Of a stretch of 32,018 nt of DNA, positions 23,509-32,018 are shown one piece after another. How positions within the stretch are numbered: the stretch's first letter is position 1; each line of letters starts with the position of its first letter. The stretch spans positions 1-32,018 of the forward strand of contig CAXKVV010000293.1 in assembly GCA_964058805.1 (NCBI GenBank). The letters are read 5' to 3'. The translations under genes and the position numbers were made by a program. The DNA is from Schoenoplectus triqueter. Its lineage: Eukaryota > Streptophyta > Magnoliopsida > Poales > Cyperaceae. The notes beneath the pieces were generated by a model that did no database searches, was not told the origin of the DNA, and saw nothing but the letters and a program-made list of their open reading frames with translations.

Positions 23509-24337
23509 ATGGCCGTGTTGCCTAGTTCACATCTTCACCTCAGCCGCTCAAACATCCAATCGACGATTATGCATTTACTGATTTACACTGGGACTGTAAA
23601 CGAGTCGAGTCGAGTCGAGCTGGGCTTAACTCAAGCTCGGCTCATGAAAATTCGAGTCGAGTCGAGCCGAGCTCGTGAAACGTTTCGAGCTGAAAAACCT
23701 AGCTCAAACTCGATTCGTTACTATTCGAACTAGCTCGCGAGCTGGCTCACGAGCCAATGCATGTGCATTGACTCAATTTGATATTTATATTTAATACATC
23801 TACAAACTATAAGGTTGAATACATCTAGAAGATTGGTATGAGAATTAATACAAAATTGATATATCAACAAATTATGTTTTCAATGACATCTTCGCTGCAT
23901 TAATTTGAATGGATGGACCAACAAAAAACTATCGAGTCAGATATACGAATCTAATTACGAGCGAGTAAGAGACGTCTTTAAGCCGCTGACATGGTGAGAT
24001 GGTGAGAGAGAAGTTATCGGATTAGTGTTCGGCAAAAAATATATATAAACTATTTTTTATTCGAGCTGAGATGAGCCACGAGCCGAGCCGACCCCAACTC
24101 AAACTCGGCTCATTTAACTACCGAGCCAGATTTGCTCGAGCCAAATTAGCTCGAGTCATTTTAGCTCGAGCCAGATTAGCTCGAGCCCGAGCCGAGCCCG
24201 AGCTTTTTTGTGCAGCCCTAATTTACACCACTCGTCTCCTTTCGCGTTTCGCCTGCGATTCAATCGACCTCCAAAAAGAAAATAAAAGGAAAAAAAATAA
24301 GCGGAGGAAATTGTGTCTGTATGCGCGTATAGGGCAT
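23509..24337 (+). pseudogene. unrecognised open frame split by a hAT-like insertion
   Basis: An ATG at 23509 opens a frame that runs into the element at 23589. Skipping the element and one TSD copy (640 bp), the same frame continues from 24229 without a stop to 24337, where a second element begins: 189 nt, 63 codons in all. The first part reads MAVLPSSHLHLSRSNIQST and the second includes LLSRFACDSIDLQ and a basic KRKKNKRRK run. I do not recognise the family. A 63-codon stop-free run has a modest chance of arising at random, so this may be only a leader or non-coding exon. Both elements would have broken it. Confidence 0.35.
23589..24220. mobile_element. hAT-like non-autonomous element with GAGTCGAGC-rich arms, 8-bp TSD
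   Basis: A perfect octamer ATTTACAC flanks the element (23581-23588 and 24221-24228). The termini are TGGGACTGTAAACGAGTCGA and, on the other strand, TAGGGCTGCACAAAAAAGCT. Both subterminal regions are packed with GAGYCGAGC / GCTCGRCTC repeats in inverted orientation, each about 150-180 bp. The middle is AT-rich and has no transposase. The 8-bp TSD and TAGGGCTG-type ends indicate hAT. Confidence 0.92.
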
Positions 24338-24740
24338 CAGGGCGGATGCAGCATGGGCCGGGCAGCTACCTCTTAGATTTTGAAAAAAATATTTTTCAAT
24401 AATTTGCTGTCTCCTCTGAAATTTTTTTCTTGCCCACCCTGAATTATCTGATTAATTTTATTAAGAAAAAATATTTAATATCGTGCATAATAAAATAATT
24501 ATGTAAAGATATCAAAATTTAAAGTTCCGTAAACGAAAACTTTCTTCATCAACTTAATTATCTATTATTTTGATCTTTATTTTGTTGTTATTTTTAATAT
24601 ATAAAATGTTATTATTTTAATAATTTTTTTATTAAATAAGAATATATATTAAATTATTATAATCCGATAATTGCCCCCTGATTAAAATCCCTATTACAAT
24701 CTGATAATTACCCCCTAATTAAAATCCTGCATGCGCCCGC
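24338..24740 (-). mobile_element. hAT-like element, CAGGGGCGGAT family, inverted copy
   Basis: It starts CAGGGCGGATGCAG and ends with the complement GCGGGCGCATGCAGGATTTT. On the minus strand it matches the element at 25344-25751 over nearly its whole length (AATTATCGGATT, TAATTTAATATATATTCTTA, AAAAATAACAACAAAATAAA, GTTGATGAAGAAAGTTTTC). A segment near its right end is repeated (ATCNGATAATTNCCCCCTNAT about 24660 and 24698). No clean TSD remains. It lies 110 bp after the hAT element at 23589-24220. Confidence 0.85.
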
Positions 24741-25047
24741 ATATAATACTCCCGAAGATATGAAGATTCGCAACCCGAAACTTAGAAAATTAACCTCTAA
24801 ATTGGAAATGCTGTAATTACATAAGACTTCAAGAGCAGCCGCTTTGAACAACATAATTATGGATATAAGAATGCTAATATCAACGAAAATATAGAATAAT
24901 TATTATATTTAGTATGATTTTTGTTTAGAATTTTGATCAGGTTTCAACATTTGTAAGTAATTTATAATTACTAACATAGAATAAAAAAAATTAGAAATAC
25001 TCAACAAGACTTGCAAACTCAAATTGTATACTATAATGTTATAAGAC

Positions 25048-25343
25048 TTTTTAGATGGGTAAATAAAAGTATAAAAAACTAATTTATTTTTTCAGTAGCG
25101 ATTACAAAAAATATAATGTAATGGAAGGTATTATTCCGTCTCTATTGTCTTTTGATAATCACACTAATAATGATCTAAGATTCCTAGACAAGTAAATATC
25201 ACTTTTCCATTGTATTTATATCTTTCTAAATTTTTATATACAAATATGTTTTTTTTGTTTAATCACCTGAGGATAGCAAATCTCGACGTGCTCATTAATT
25301 TTAATTTATTAGCACAAATTTTAATTTGTAAAATCATCAAATA
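25048..25343. repeat. tandem duplicated segment, copy A
   Basis: It resembles 25794-25943 plus 26342-26525. Shared blocks are GGGTAAATAARAGTATA, AAAAATATAATGTAAYGGAA, ATATCACTT and CACAAATTTTAATTTGT (ACATATTTTAATTTGT in copy B). Copy A carries the unoccupied site ATATCACTT where copy B has a MITE. It ends at the hAT insertion at 25344. Confidence 0.75.
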
Positions 25344-25751
25344 CAGGGCTGATGCAGGATTTTGGTAGGCGGCAATTATCGGATTTTAATAACTTATTGG
25401 GTTCAAACTCATTAACTAATTAGTTATTAAATAAAAATAATAATAATTTAATATATATTCTTATCTAGTAAAAACTATCAAGATAATAATATTTTATATA
25501 TTAAAAATAACAACAAAATAAAACTCAAAATAATAGATAATCAAGTTGATGAAGAAAATTTTTCTCTACGGAACTTCATAGTTTGACATCTTTGCATAAT
25601 TATTTCATTATGCATGATATAAATATTTTTTTCTCAATACAAATAATCAAGCAATTCAGAGCGGGCAAACTACCGAAAATATTATCTAAAAGCACTATTT
25701 TTTAAAATACAGAGTGACAGTTGCACCTGACATAGAGTGGATCCACCCCTG
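25344..25751 (+). mobile_element. hAT-like element, CAGGGGCGGAT family, intact with 8-bp TSD
   Basis: A perfect octamer ATCAAATA (25336-25343 and 25752-25759) flanks 408 bp. The ends are CAGGGCTGATGCAGGATTTT and complement CAGGGGTGGATCCACTCTAT. This is the reference copy for 20396-20671 and 24338-24740. There is no coding capacity, so transposase would have to come from elsewhere. Confidence 0.93.
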
Positions 25752-25793
25752 ATCAAATATATGCAGATTAAAGAAGTTAACAAAACTATTTCT

Positions 25794-26525
25794 TTTTGGA
25801 CGGGTAAATAAGAGTATATAAATAATTTATTTTTAGTAACAATTAAAAAAATATAATGTAACGGAAGGGATTATCCTTGTCTAGTGTATTTTATAATCGT
25901 ATAAATAATGTTATAAGACTTCGGAACAGACAATATATCACTTGAGTTGGGCTATGATGATATGCATAGCGCGGATTATTTCTGTAATATGGTTTGGTTT
26001 TTTGATCTTAAAGTCTAAATGGTCGATCTGAACCGTTTAAAATGATTTTCATATGAATATTTAGTTGGAGACCAGATTTTATATTTTTAACAAAATTTTA
26101 ACCATTTTTTCGATAGATAGAAAATCACACATTTTGGACGGCTTATAATAATTAAATCAAGTGATTTTCTAACTATAAAAAATAGCAAAAATATTTAAAA
26201 ATATATAAAATTTGATCCCAACTAGATATTCATATGAAAATCATTTTGAATGGTTCAAATCGATTATTTTAACTTTGAGATCGAAAAATTAATCCATAGC
26301 ACGAAAATAATCCGTACTATGCATACACCATAGCACAACTCTTATCACTTATAAATTATATTTTTATCTCTCTAAACTTCTCTGTATAAATATGTTCTCT
26401 TTTCTCTCGGTATCATATCTACTTTGTCGATTTCTATTCACCTATAGTGTGAAATTTGACATGATCGTGATTTTTAATCTAGTGGCACATATTTTAATTT
26501 GTTAGATGATAACAAATAAATACGT
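25794..26525. repeat. tandem duplicated segment, copy B (split by MITE)
   Basis: Copy B of 25048-25343, interrupted at 25944-26341. Its tail (ATTTTAATTTGTTAGATGATAACAAAT..., from about 26491) corresponds to the place where copy A received the hAT element, and here no element is inserted. Confidence 0.7.
25944..26341. mobile_element. hairpin MITE with near-perfect full-length arms
   Basis: Flanks ATATCACTT (25935-25943) and TTATCACTT (26342-26350) match at 8 of 9 positions. Arms start GAGTTGGGCTATGATG and complement GAGTTGTGCTATGGTG. They remain similar for about 190 bp each (ATGCATAG..CGGATTATTT, AAAATGATTTTCATATGAAT, TAGAAAATCAC). The 9-bp TSD suggests a Mutator-like element; an 8-bp TSD (hAT) is the alternative. 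The related copy is 18025-18416. Transcription through it would give a long double-stranded RNA. Confidence 0.88.
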
Positions 26526-26552
26526 GTTTAAGGTTCAAATATCCAATACATG

Positions 26553-27316
26553 TAGGGGTGTCAAAAGTTATCCCGATCCAATGGGTTAACCCGACTCGAC
26601 CCAAAATATCTCGAAGATAAATGAATTAGTTATGAGTTAAGATTTTTTGATCCATCACTAGGAGTGTCAATTATTGATCCGATCCGACGGTTTGACCCGA
26701 CCTAACCCGATATAACCCAAAAAATAAATGGTTCGGGTATGGATTTAATTTTTTTGACCCGAATCCGACCCGATTAATTATGTTTTTTAAATAATTTTAT
26801 GATTTAGTACTAACTAAAGATTAAATATACATTAATGATATACTAATTAAGATTTATAATTAATATTTATTTACTTAAAATTATATAAAAATAATTAATA
26901 AATATTTAATTATCTTACATGGGATGGGTCGGGTCATGTATGGGTCCAAAAATTTTGACCCGAATTTAAACGGGTCGAGTCAGGTATGGGTTGACCCAAT
27001 CTATCCCGTTTAATTATGTTTTCTTAAGTAATTTTATGATTTAATATTAATTAAAGCTTATATATATACTAATTTAAAACTAATTAAGATTAATTATAAA
27101 TTAGTTAATATTTCATTGCTTAAAATTATATAAAAATAATAAATACTTAATTATATTATATGGGTCAGGTGGGGTCGGCCTGTGACCCAGTCGAGTTAAA
27201 TATGGATCAAGATTTTTTGACCTGAATTTAAATGGATCAGATCGGGTCAGATAAAAAAAAACTAAAATAATGATGTTCTAATCCAACCTGACCGACCCCA
27301 TACATTGACAACCCTA
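26553..27316 (+). mobile_element. hAT-like composite element, ACCCGACCC family, 8-bp TSD
   Basis: A perfect octamer AATACATG (26545-26552 and 27317-27324) flanks 764 bp. The ends are TAGGGGTGTCAAAAGT and complement TAGGGTTGTCAATG. A second left-type end, TAGGAGTGTCAATTATTG, sits at 26659. The AT-rich core with its TATGGGTC/GGGTCGGGTC border occurs twice in tandem (about 26760-26930 and 27005-27165). The element therefore looks like an internally duplicated hAT derivative. It has no transposase. The related, inverted copy is 6144-6583. Confidence 0.9.
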
Positions 27317-27324
27317 AATACATG

Positions 27325-28169
27325 CAATGATTTGTATTAAATAAAGAAGCCCAGAAATATTCGTATTTAATATCAAATTATATGTTTAAACATTTAAAAG
27401 CAATTTTCAACTCTATTCAAAATCAAGCTTATATATGGCTAAGTTTAACCGAAAAATGTATCTCTTGTATTTAAATCTACCATGAAATTGACGTGGTTAG
27501 CAAATATCATTGCTTTCCATAAATATTGCTGTACTTACATATCAAAGTTCAAGCACACATTAATTTTGGTGACGGCGATTGATATTTTTAAATCTGGGGA
27601 TGGATTCTTGACAATTGGTTATTATGACAATTTTGGTAACAAAGTTTTAAATAAATATGAAAAAATAAAAAATAAAAAATAAAAAATATAGATATGTAGT
27701 TTTATTATAGATTGTTCAAATTTCATGCAATCATTTGATATTACCTCAAAGATCATAAAAAAATTATACATTGCACTTTCGATTTAATAATTTTTGATGA
27801 ACTATTAAATGATAATGAAATTATATGACATTTGAAATACCATCAATCTATAAGTAAAAGAATATATCTATAAACTTTTTTCTATTTTTTTTTCAAATTT
27901 ATTTAAAAATGCATTGTCAACTTAAAATAGCATTCTCAAGGATCTCCTTTATATTTTATCAATTGACGTCTGATAGAGTCATAGTCTATCAGTCCTCATT
28001 TCCTTTCAAAACAACAAAATGAACTTGAACATAAAAATATCACCTGTCAAAATAAGCACATGCCACATCATCACATGTGTGCATGTCTTTCTCGCGCGCG
28101 CTATGTGAGCATGTGTGCATGCATGAGTCTTTCTTCTATCTGAGCTTCCAATCATTGGTATTATTTCAG
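27325..28169. other. intergenic region upstream of kinase remnant
   Basis: No gene is supported; the frame at 27482-27682 is AT-rich and unlike known families. A small hairpin, CTGATAGA-7 nt-TCTATCAG, lies at about 27969-27991. From about 28080 an alternating CGCG / TGTGTGCATG stretch precedes the intron end (TTATTTCAG) of the kinase remnant. Confidence 0.45.
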
Positions 28170-28520
28170 GTTGATGTTTTCTCATTTGGGATTGTCATGT
28201 AGGAGCCTTATGCTGATTTGCATTATGGAGCAATCATAGGTATGACCAATTTAGTTTTGGGTGTTACTTATCATCCTTCTTACCATGTTTTGTTATTTTA
28301 ATCGGGGTGTAAATTGTACTTTAAAATAGGGGGTATAGTGAACAATACATTGCGGCCCCCAGTGCCAGAGACGTGTGATCCAGAGTGGCGGTCCCTGATG
28401 GAGCAGTGCTGGTCGTCAGATCCATCAGAGAGGCCAAGCTTCACTGAAGTGGTGAACCGACTGCGGGCCATGGCCACTGCTCTTGCTCAGAAGGCTCAAC
28501 AGGCCCAGGCCCAAAAATAG
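28170..28520 (+). pseudogene. Raf-like MAPKKK, last two exons only, broken
   Basis: Exon 28170-28239 encodes VDVFSFGIVM, then TAG, then EPYADLHYGAIIG. Exon 28330-28520 encodes [36 protein letters not shown] and a short tail to a stop. These match kinase subdomains IX-XI of plant Raf-like MAPKKKs, whose usual sequence here is GIVLWEILTGEEPYA. About 18 bp (WEILTG) are missing, and the junction creates the TAG. The splice sites are intact (CAG before, GTATGA after, ATAG before the last exon). The ATP-binding lobe, catalytic loop and DFG are absent, so this is a 5'-truncated genomic copy with introns, not a retrocopy. It could not encode an active kinase. Confidence 0.85.
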
Positions 28521-29161
28521 TTTTCTTCTTAAGATAAAACGATGTGGAAATGTACCATGGTTTTTTTTAACATTTTAGTTCACTGGGTTGTGTTGGTCCG
28601 GTAGAGAGATGCTAGTCAGATAGTGTAGGTTCTGAATTTTTTTTTTCTTTGTTTCATACTTTTATAGTTAAGTGCTTGTGGTTCTAACATTGTCTTGGTG
28701 TTGCTAGGGAGATTGTATATGAAACAGAGAAGAACTCGGACAACTAAAAAGAAAAAAGAAGAAAGAAAATATATATTTAAGTTACTCTGGATAATCAGGA
28801 TTCAGTGATAATACAAGCGGATATAAGCTTTTTGACATCAAACCTAGCAATATAGTTCTAGCAAATTACACGTTTGTAGATATTGGAGTCTGCAGGGCTC
28901 CCAATGTTCTTTTGTTTGAAACGGCTAAGCTGAATAGTTCAAATAAGTACATTTGAACGAAGAATTGAATGAGATTAAGATTAAAATTTCGTGAAGGCAA
29001 TACTAAGCTTTGTGGACAATCTCTTCTTTATAGGCTACTTTTGTGTGCATTCTCCTAAATGTCCAGTTCGGATGGATGTTTACCTGCATTAGATCTGAAT
29101 ATAATTTTGGTTAAGGGGAATTTAATGATATGAATGTGCTAGTAACTTAATTTATCCCTGT
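28521..29161. other. gap between kinase remnant and KNOX gene, which converge
   Basis: Presumed 3' flank of the kinase fragment followed by the 3' UTR of the minus-strand KNOX gene. No reading frame or bounded repeat is seen. Confidence 0.5.
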
Positions 29162-31050
29162 TTACCTCTTGGTTTTACTTTTGACAGCTCCGCATGGGTT
29201 GCTATGCCAGTTCCTCTTTCTCTGGTTAATAAACCAATTGTTTATCTGCTTCAGTTGTAACCCTGTTTCCTGAACCAACTTTGCCTTATCTTCTTCCTGA
29301 TCACAAAAGTTTCAGTTATAAGGATGCATGTTGAAAACATGAGAAAAAGGTGTTATACTTAACTGTAGGATAAGGCCACTTGGAGTGAGATTGCCACCAA
29401 GCCTTCAATAGAGAAGCGGTGTCGCCTGGTAATTTTCCAGCTCTTCTCTTTCTAAGTATCTCTTCTCTAATGTCATTAATCTTTGTCTTAAAACCCTAGT
29501 GGACATTTTGCAACATTTATCTTGTAAGAACTTATCTCTCTACTCTCTAGTAATATTTAAAAATTATAAACTGAATTTAAAATTTACAAGACAAGCTGGA
29601 TCAGAGATCTTTGAGCAATTAGATATGTGGATAGTGCTCCTCTTGGATTTTAACAGGATGTCTGTCGGTATATGCTCTAGTACTGCATCAGCACTAATAG
29701 GTGCCAAGGTACAGGACTCAATAGTGGAAATTTTCATAACAGTATAGCTTTTAATGATGGCTTTAGATGTTTTCACAAAAAGTCCTATTACCGCCACATA
29801 TTAGGGGTACAGTACACTGCTGAAACTGTATTATCCAGGTCCCCTACCAGTAAGTACTGAAAATGACAAGTAAAGTATTTTGACCGATAAACCAAATGAT
29901 AACTCCAATTCTCTAAAGACCACTTCTCTTGGGTAGTTTATCTAACAATAAAAGCCAAATTTGCAACAAACCTCTTTTAACTCATTTTTTAGCTCAAGTC
30001 TGACACGCTCAATTAAGGATCTCTCAGCCTCAGAAGGGACTAAAGGACCAAAACCCATTTCAAATCCATCTAAACCTTGATCGGCCAAATTCGCATCAAG
30101 ATCTCCATTTTCATCTGTGTTGTCATCTTCATTGTCAGACATAGTGACACCTGTGCTTTCCTCAGGAGTAGCACCTAGAAATACAATTTTGAGAGAGGAA
30201 TATCAACAAAGTTCGAAAGAAGAAGTTGCTAACAGTGATACATATAAAATAAGCACAAAGAAATGGTATACCAGTTAATGTCTGAAGAGACTGTTCAACT
30301 TCCCAGCAAGCCATGACTGCTTCCATTGCATGAACTCTGACATGCTGTTGAAGTTTCTCCTTGAAGGAATTTAGTAGTAATGCATAATGTGCCTAGCAGA
30401 TTAATAAAGATGGTCTAAGATTTATTAAATAACAAAAATATGTAAATTTCCCACCGGATTTAAAAGTACATTGTACAAATGCCCAAAAGGGCATTTATTA
30501 TAAAACATTACTCCTGCAAAGCATGACTATGCTGTTCTACTTGGAATCAGGACTCAGCAGAAACAATTACCCCAATTTCGTCCAAGTTTTGTTAGCTGAA
30601 CTTTTCTTTGCTTCGTCAATTTAATTGTTAAACTATATTACGGTTCAAATTCGTTGATATTTAAGTTCCTTGGAGTTGAAATGCAAATTGCCCTTACCCA
30701 ATTGAGCAGTAAATCAACATAAAGTAAAGAGGTGATGCAATTCAATGTACCATAAAATGATCAAGCTCTTTGCCATCACCTCTCGCCGCGTCAGCTGAGG
30801 CCACATTAGAGTACTTAGCTACAACACGAGGCGATTCGGCCAGCTGGGTATCAAGCGTCGCCAATTGGTCGACCGGCGTGGCAACTCTCATGCAGGCCAC
30901 GTGTGCGGCAAGCAACTGTTCGAACAATGGATGACTCATCAGCTCTGCCTTCAACTTCTCACCATCTCCAATTCCAGTCCCAATTGTCCTAAGCAATTCT
31001 GGCTCTTGATTTGTGAGCTCCCCTGAGTAAAGATCGTTGTAGTATGCCAT
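29162..31050 (-). CDS. KNAT3-like: class II KNOX homeobox transcription factor (KNAT3/4/5-like), five exons, 296 aa
   Basis: Minus-strand exons are 31050-30751, 30392-30272, 30174-29972, 29495-29364 and 29296-29162, all GT-AG with a continuous frame of 891 nt. Domains: KNOX1 about 31-75 ([19 protein letters not shown]), KNOX2 about 93-142 ([39 protein letters not shown]), acidic linker ([13 protein letters not shown]), ELK about 199-220, and TALE homeodomain about 221-284. The homeodomain has the PYP loop (249-251) and recognition helix [10 protein letters not shown] (273-282). It should bind TGAC-type DNA in the nucleus, with BELL partners through the KNOX domains. Sequences such as VVAKYS and [16 protein letters not shown] point to the KNAT3/4/5 group rather than KNAT7. 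The protein is shorter than Arabidopsis KNAT3-5 (about 380-430 aa) because the N-terminal extension is small. The start follows a CT-rich leader. A MITE ends 179 bp upstream. Confidence 0.93.
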
Positions 31051-31228
31051 TCTTATTTGAAATCTTAGAAAGGAAGAGAGATCTTTTAAGAGAGGAGAAG
31101 CTTGTTCTTTGTTGTAATTTGTGAGAAGTCAAAGAGAGATGGGAAAGGAAGGAGAAAGGATGGAACAATTTGTAGTGAGCTGGCTGTTCTATCCCTACTG
31201 TTTGGTGGGGTTAACTTTTTGGAATCCT

Positions 31229-31635
31229 CAGCTTTTTTTTATATAATAATTATAATAATTATATTATTAATAATAAGAGTGATATAAAAAAAATTAAAAT
31301 CTACGAATACAGCGCGTCACTAGTAGTGACGTAGAGCAAACGCGTCACGATCATTGGCGTCTTTGTGTAAACAGGCCACTGACAGTGATCTCTTTGATGA
31401 TAATAGTAATGTTGATCCAACTGTAATATAATCGTGATCAGGACGAGTAAGAGTAAATATGTCTATGTCAGTGGTGCGTTTACACTGTTTTACACAAAAA
31501 CGTCACTGACAGTGACGCGTTTACTCCACATCACTACCAGTGGCACGCTGTCATTCATAGATTTCAAATTTTACTTTTATCACTCTTATTATTAATAATA
31601 TAATAATTATAATTATTATATACCAAAAAAAATTG
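31229..31635. mobile_element. Mutator-like hairpin MITE, copy 2, in the KNOX 5' flank
   Basis: Flanks TGGAATCCT (31220-31228) and TGGAATCCA (31636-31644) match at 8 of 9 positions. The ends are CAGCTTTTTTTT and complement CAATTTTTTTTGG, followed by almost identical ATATAATAATTATAA...AATAATAAGAGTGAT arms. Homology between arms extends inward about 170 bp, through AAACGCGTCAC and TTTGTGTAAA, so nearly the whole 407 bp folds back. It holds several mini-palindromes (GTCACTAGTAGTGAC 31316-31330, GTCACTGACAGTGAC 31502-31516). It shares AATAATAAGAGTGAT and the end structure with 14555-14929. Confidence 0.92.
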
Positions 31636-31644
31636 TGGAATCCA

Positions 31645-32018
31645 TAGTCGGATTCACTCTGTACATGGGAAAACAAGTATTGTAACAAAAAAAAAGAGTA
31701 TAAGAAGATTTCTCATTCCTTCCATTAATTAGAAATATTATAATGAGCTTCATTCTCTCGACCAAACTTTTTTTTGAAACTGACAAGGTTAAAAAATCTG
31801 ACAATATAAAGCATAATTATGTATCTTCATTTTGTTGTCATTATAATGCATTACCGTGACACTAAAATTGACAAAGTCAACAAGTTAAAAGTACAATTTC
31901 TTGACAAAAAAATCACAATTCAATTTTAGGTTTTATTATAAGCGTTTTATTTAAAAGATATAGGGATATGTTAGTATTTCTTGTTTTTTTTCTTTTGATG
32001 AAAAAAAGGAAAACGTAC
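31645..32018. other. AT-rich flank at right window edge
   Basis: Distal upstream sequence of the KNOX gene beyond the MITE. No gene or bounded repeat is seen. Confidence 0.45.

Noticed and set aside
24071..24376. 101-residue frame rich in RARLARA repeats
   Set aside because: Its first half is the translated GAGC-repeat arm of the hAT element. Only the part after 24229 may belong to the disrupted frame.
29564..29797. 77-residue minus-strand frame between KNOX exons
   Set aside because: It falls in a KNOX intron (between exons ending at 29972 and starting at 29495) and has no homology to the gene or its family.
31102..31287. 61-residue frame upstream of the KNOX gene
   Set aside because: It runs antisense through the KNOX 5' leader into the MITE arm, ending in a low-complexity Ile-rich tail.
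14555..31635. Repeated palindromes considered as a CRISPR-like array
   Set aside because: The dyads are irregularly spaced, degenerate and confined to two transposons in a plant genome. There are no constant repeats with unique spacers.

Overview
This is a stretch of plant nuclear genome, almost certainly from a eudicot. It is AT-rich, its genes are split by GT-AG introns, and it holds plant-specific families (three-repeat MYB, class II KNOX, RING-H2 ligases, a Raf-like kinase remnant) among many short non-autonomous DNA transposons. The species cannot be named from the sequence alone. All exon structures below were assembled by eye from reading-frame continuity, splice sites and family resemblance.

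Layout. 1-2106 (+): a MYB3R-type (R1R2R3) gene cut by the left window edge. It carries frameshifts and two in-frame stops, so I call it a pseudogene; its C-terminal part contains a threefold tandem repeat. 7344-10333 (+): an intact six-exon RING-H2 E3 ligase gene (357 aa). 12748-13719 (-): an intact three-exon RING-H2 gene (187 aa), tail to tail with the first. 13720-28169: no intact gene, about 14 kb of nested and tandem repeats and transposons. 28170-28520 (+): the last two exons of a Raf-like MAPKKK, a broken 5'-truncated remnant. 29162-31050 (-): a complete five-exon class II KNOX homeobox gene (296 aa, KNAT3/4/5-like).

Mobile DNA. Several elements can be delimited to the base by target-site duplications (TSDs). 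Two related Mutator-like hairpin MITEs (14555-14929 and 31229-31635) have 9-bp TSDs and carry many tiny GTCAC-type palindromes. A second hairpin family has copies at 18025-18416 and 25944-26341. Three hAT-like families have 8-bp TSDs: CAGGGGCGGAT-type termini (20396-20671, 24338-24740, 25344-25751), GAGTCGAGC-rich termini (23589-24220), and TAGGGGTGTCAA termini with ACCCGACCC-rich arms (6144-6583, 26553-27316). Other hairpins lie at 6681-7123, 10811-10996 and 15531-15936.

History. Two local tandem duplications (16316-19052, and about 25048-26525) each supply a paralogous empty site for a later insertion. At 23509-24337 an insertion appears to split a once-open reading frame. The intact genes concern protein turnover (two E3 ligases) and developmental transcription (KNOX). 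They share no evident pathway and simply sit next to each other.
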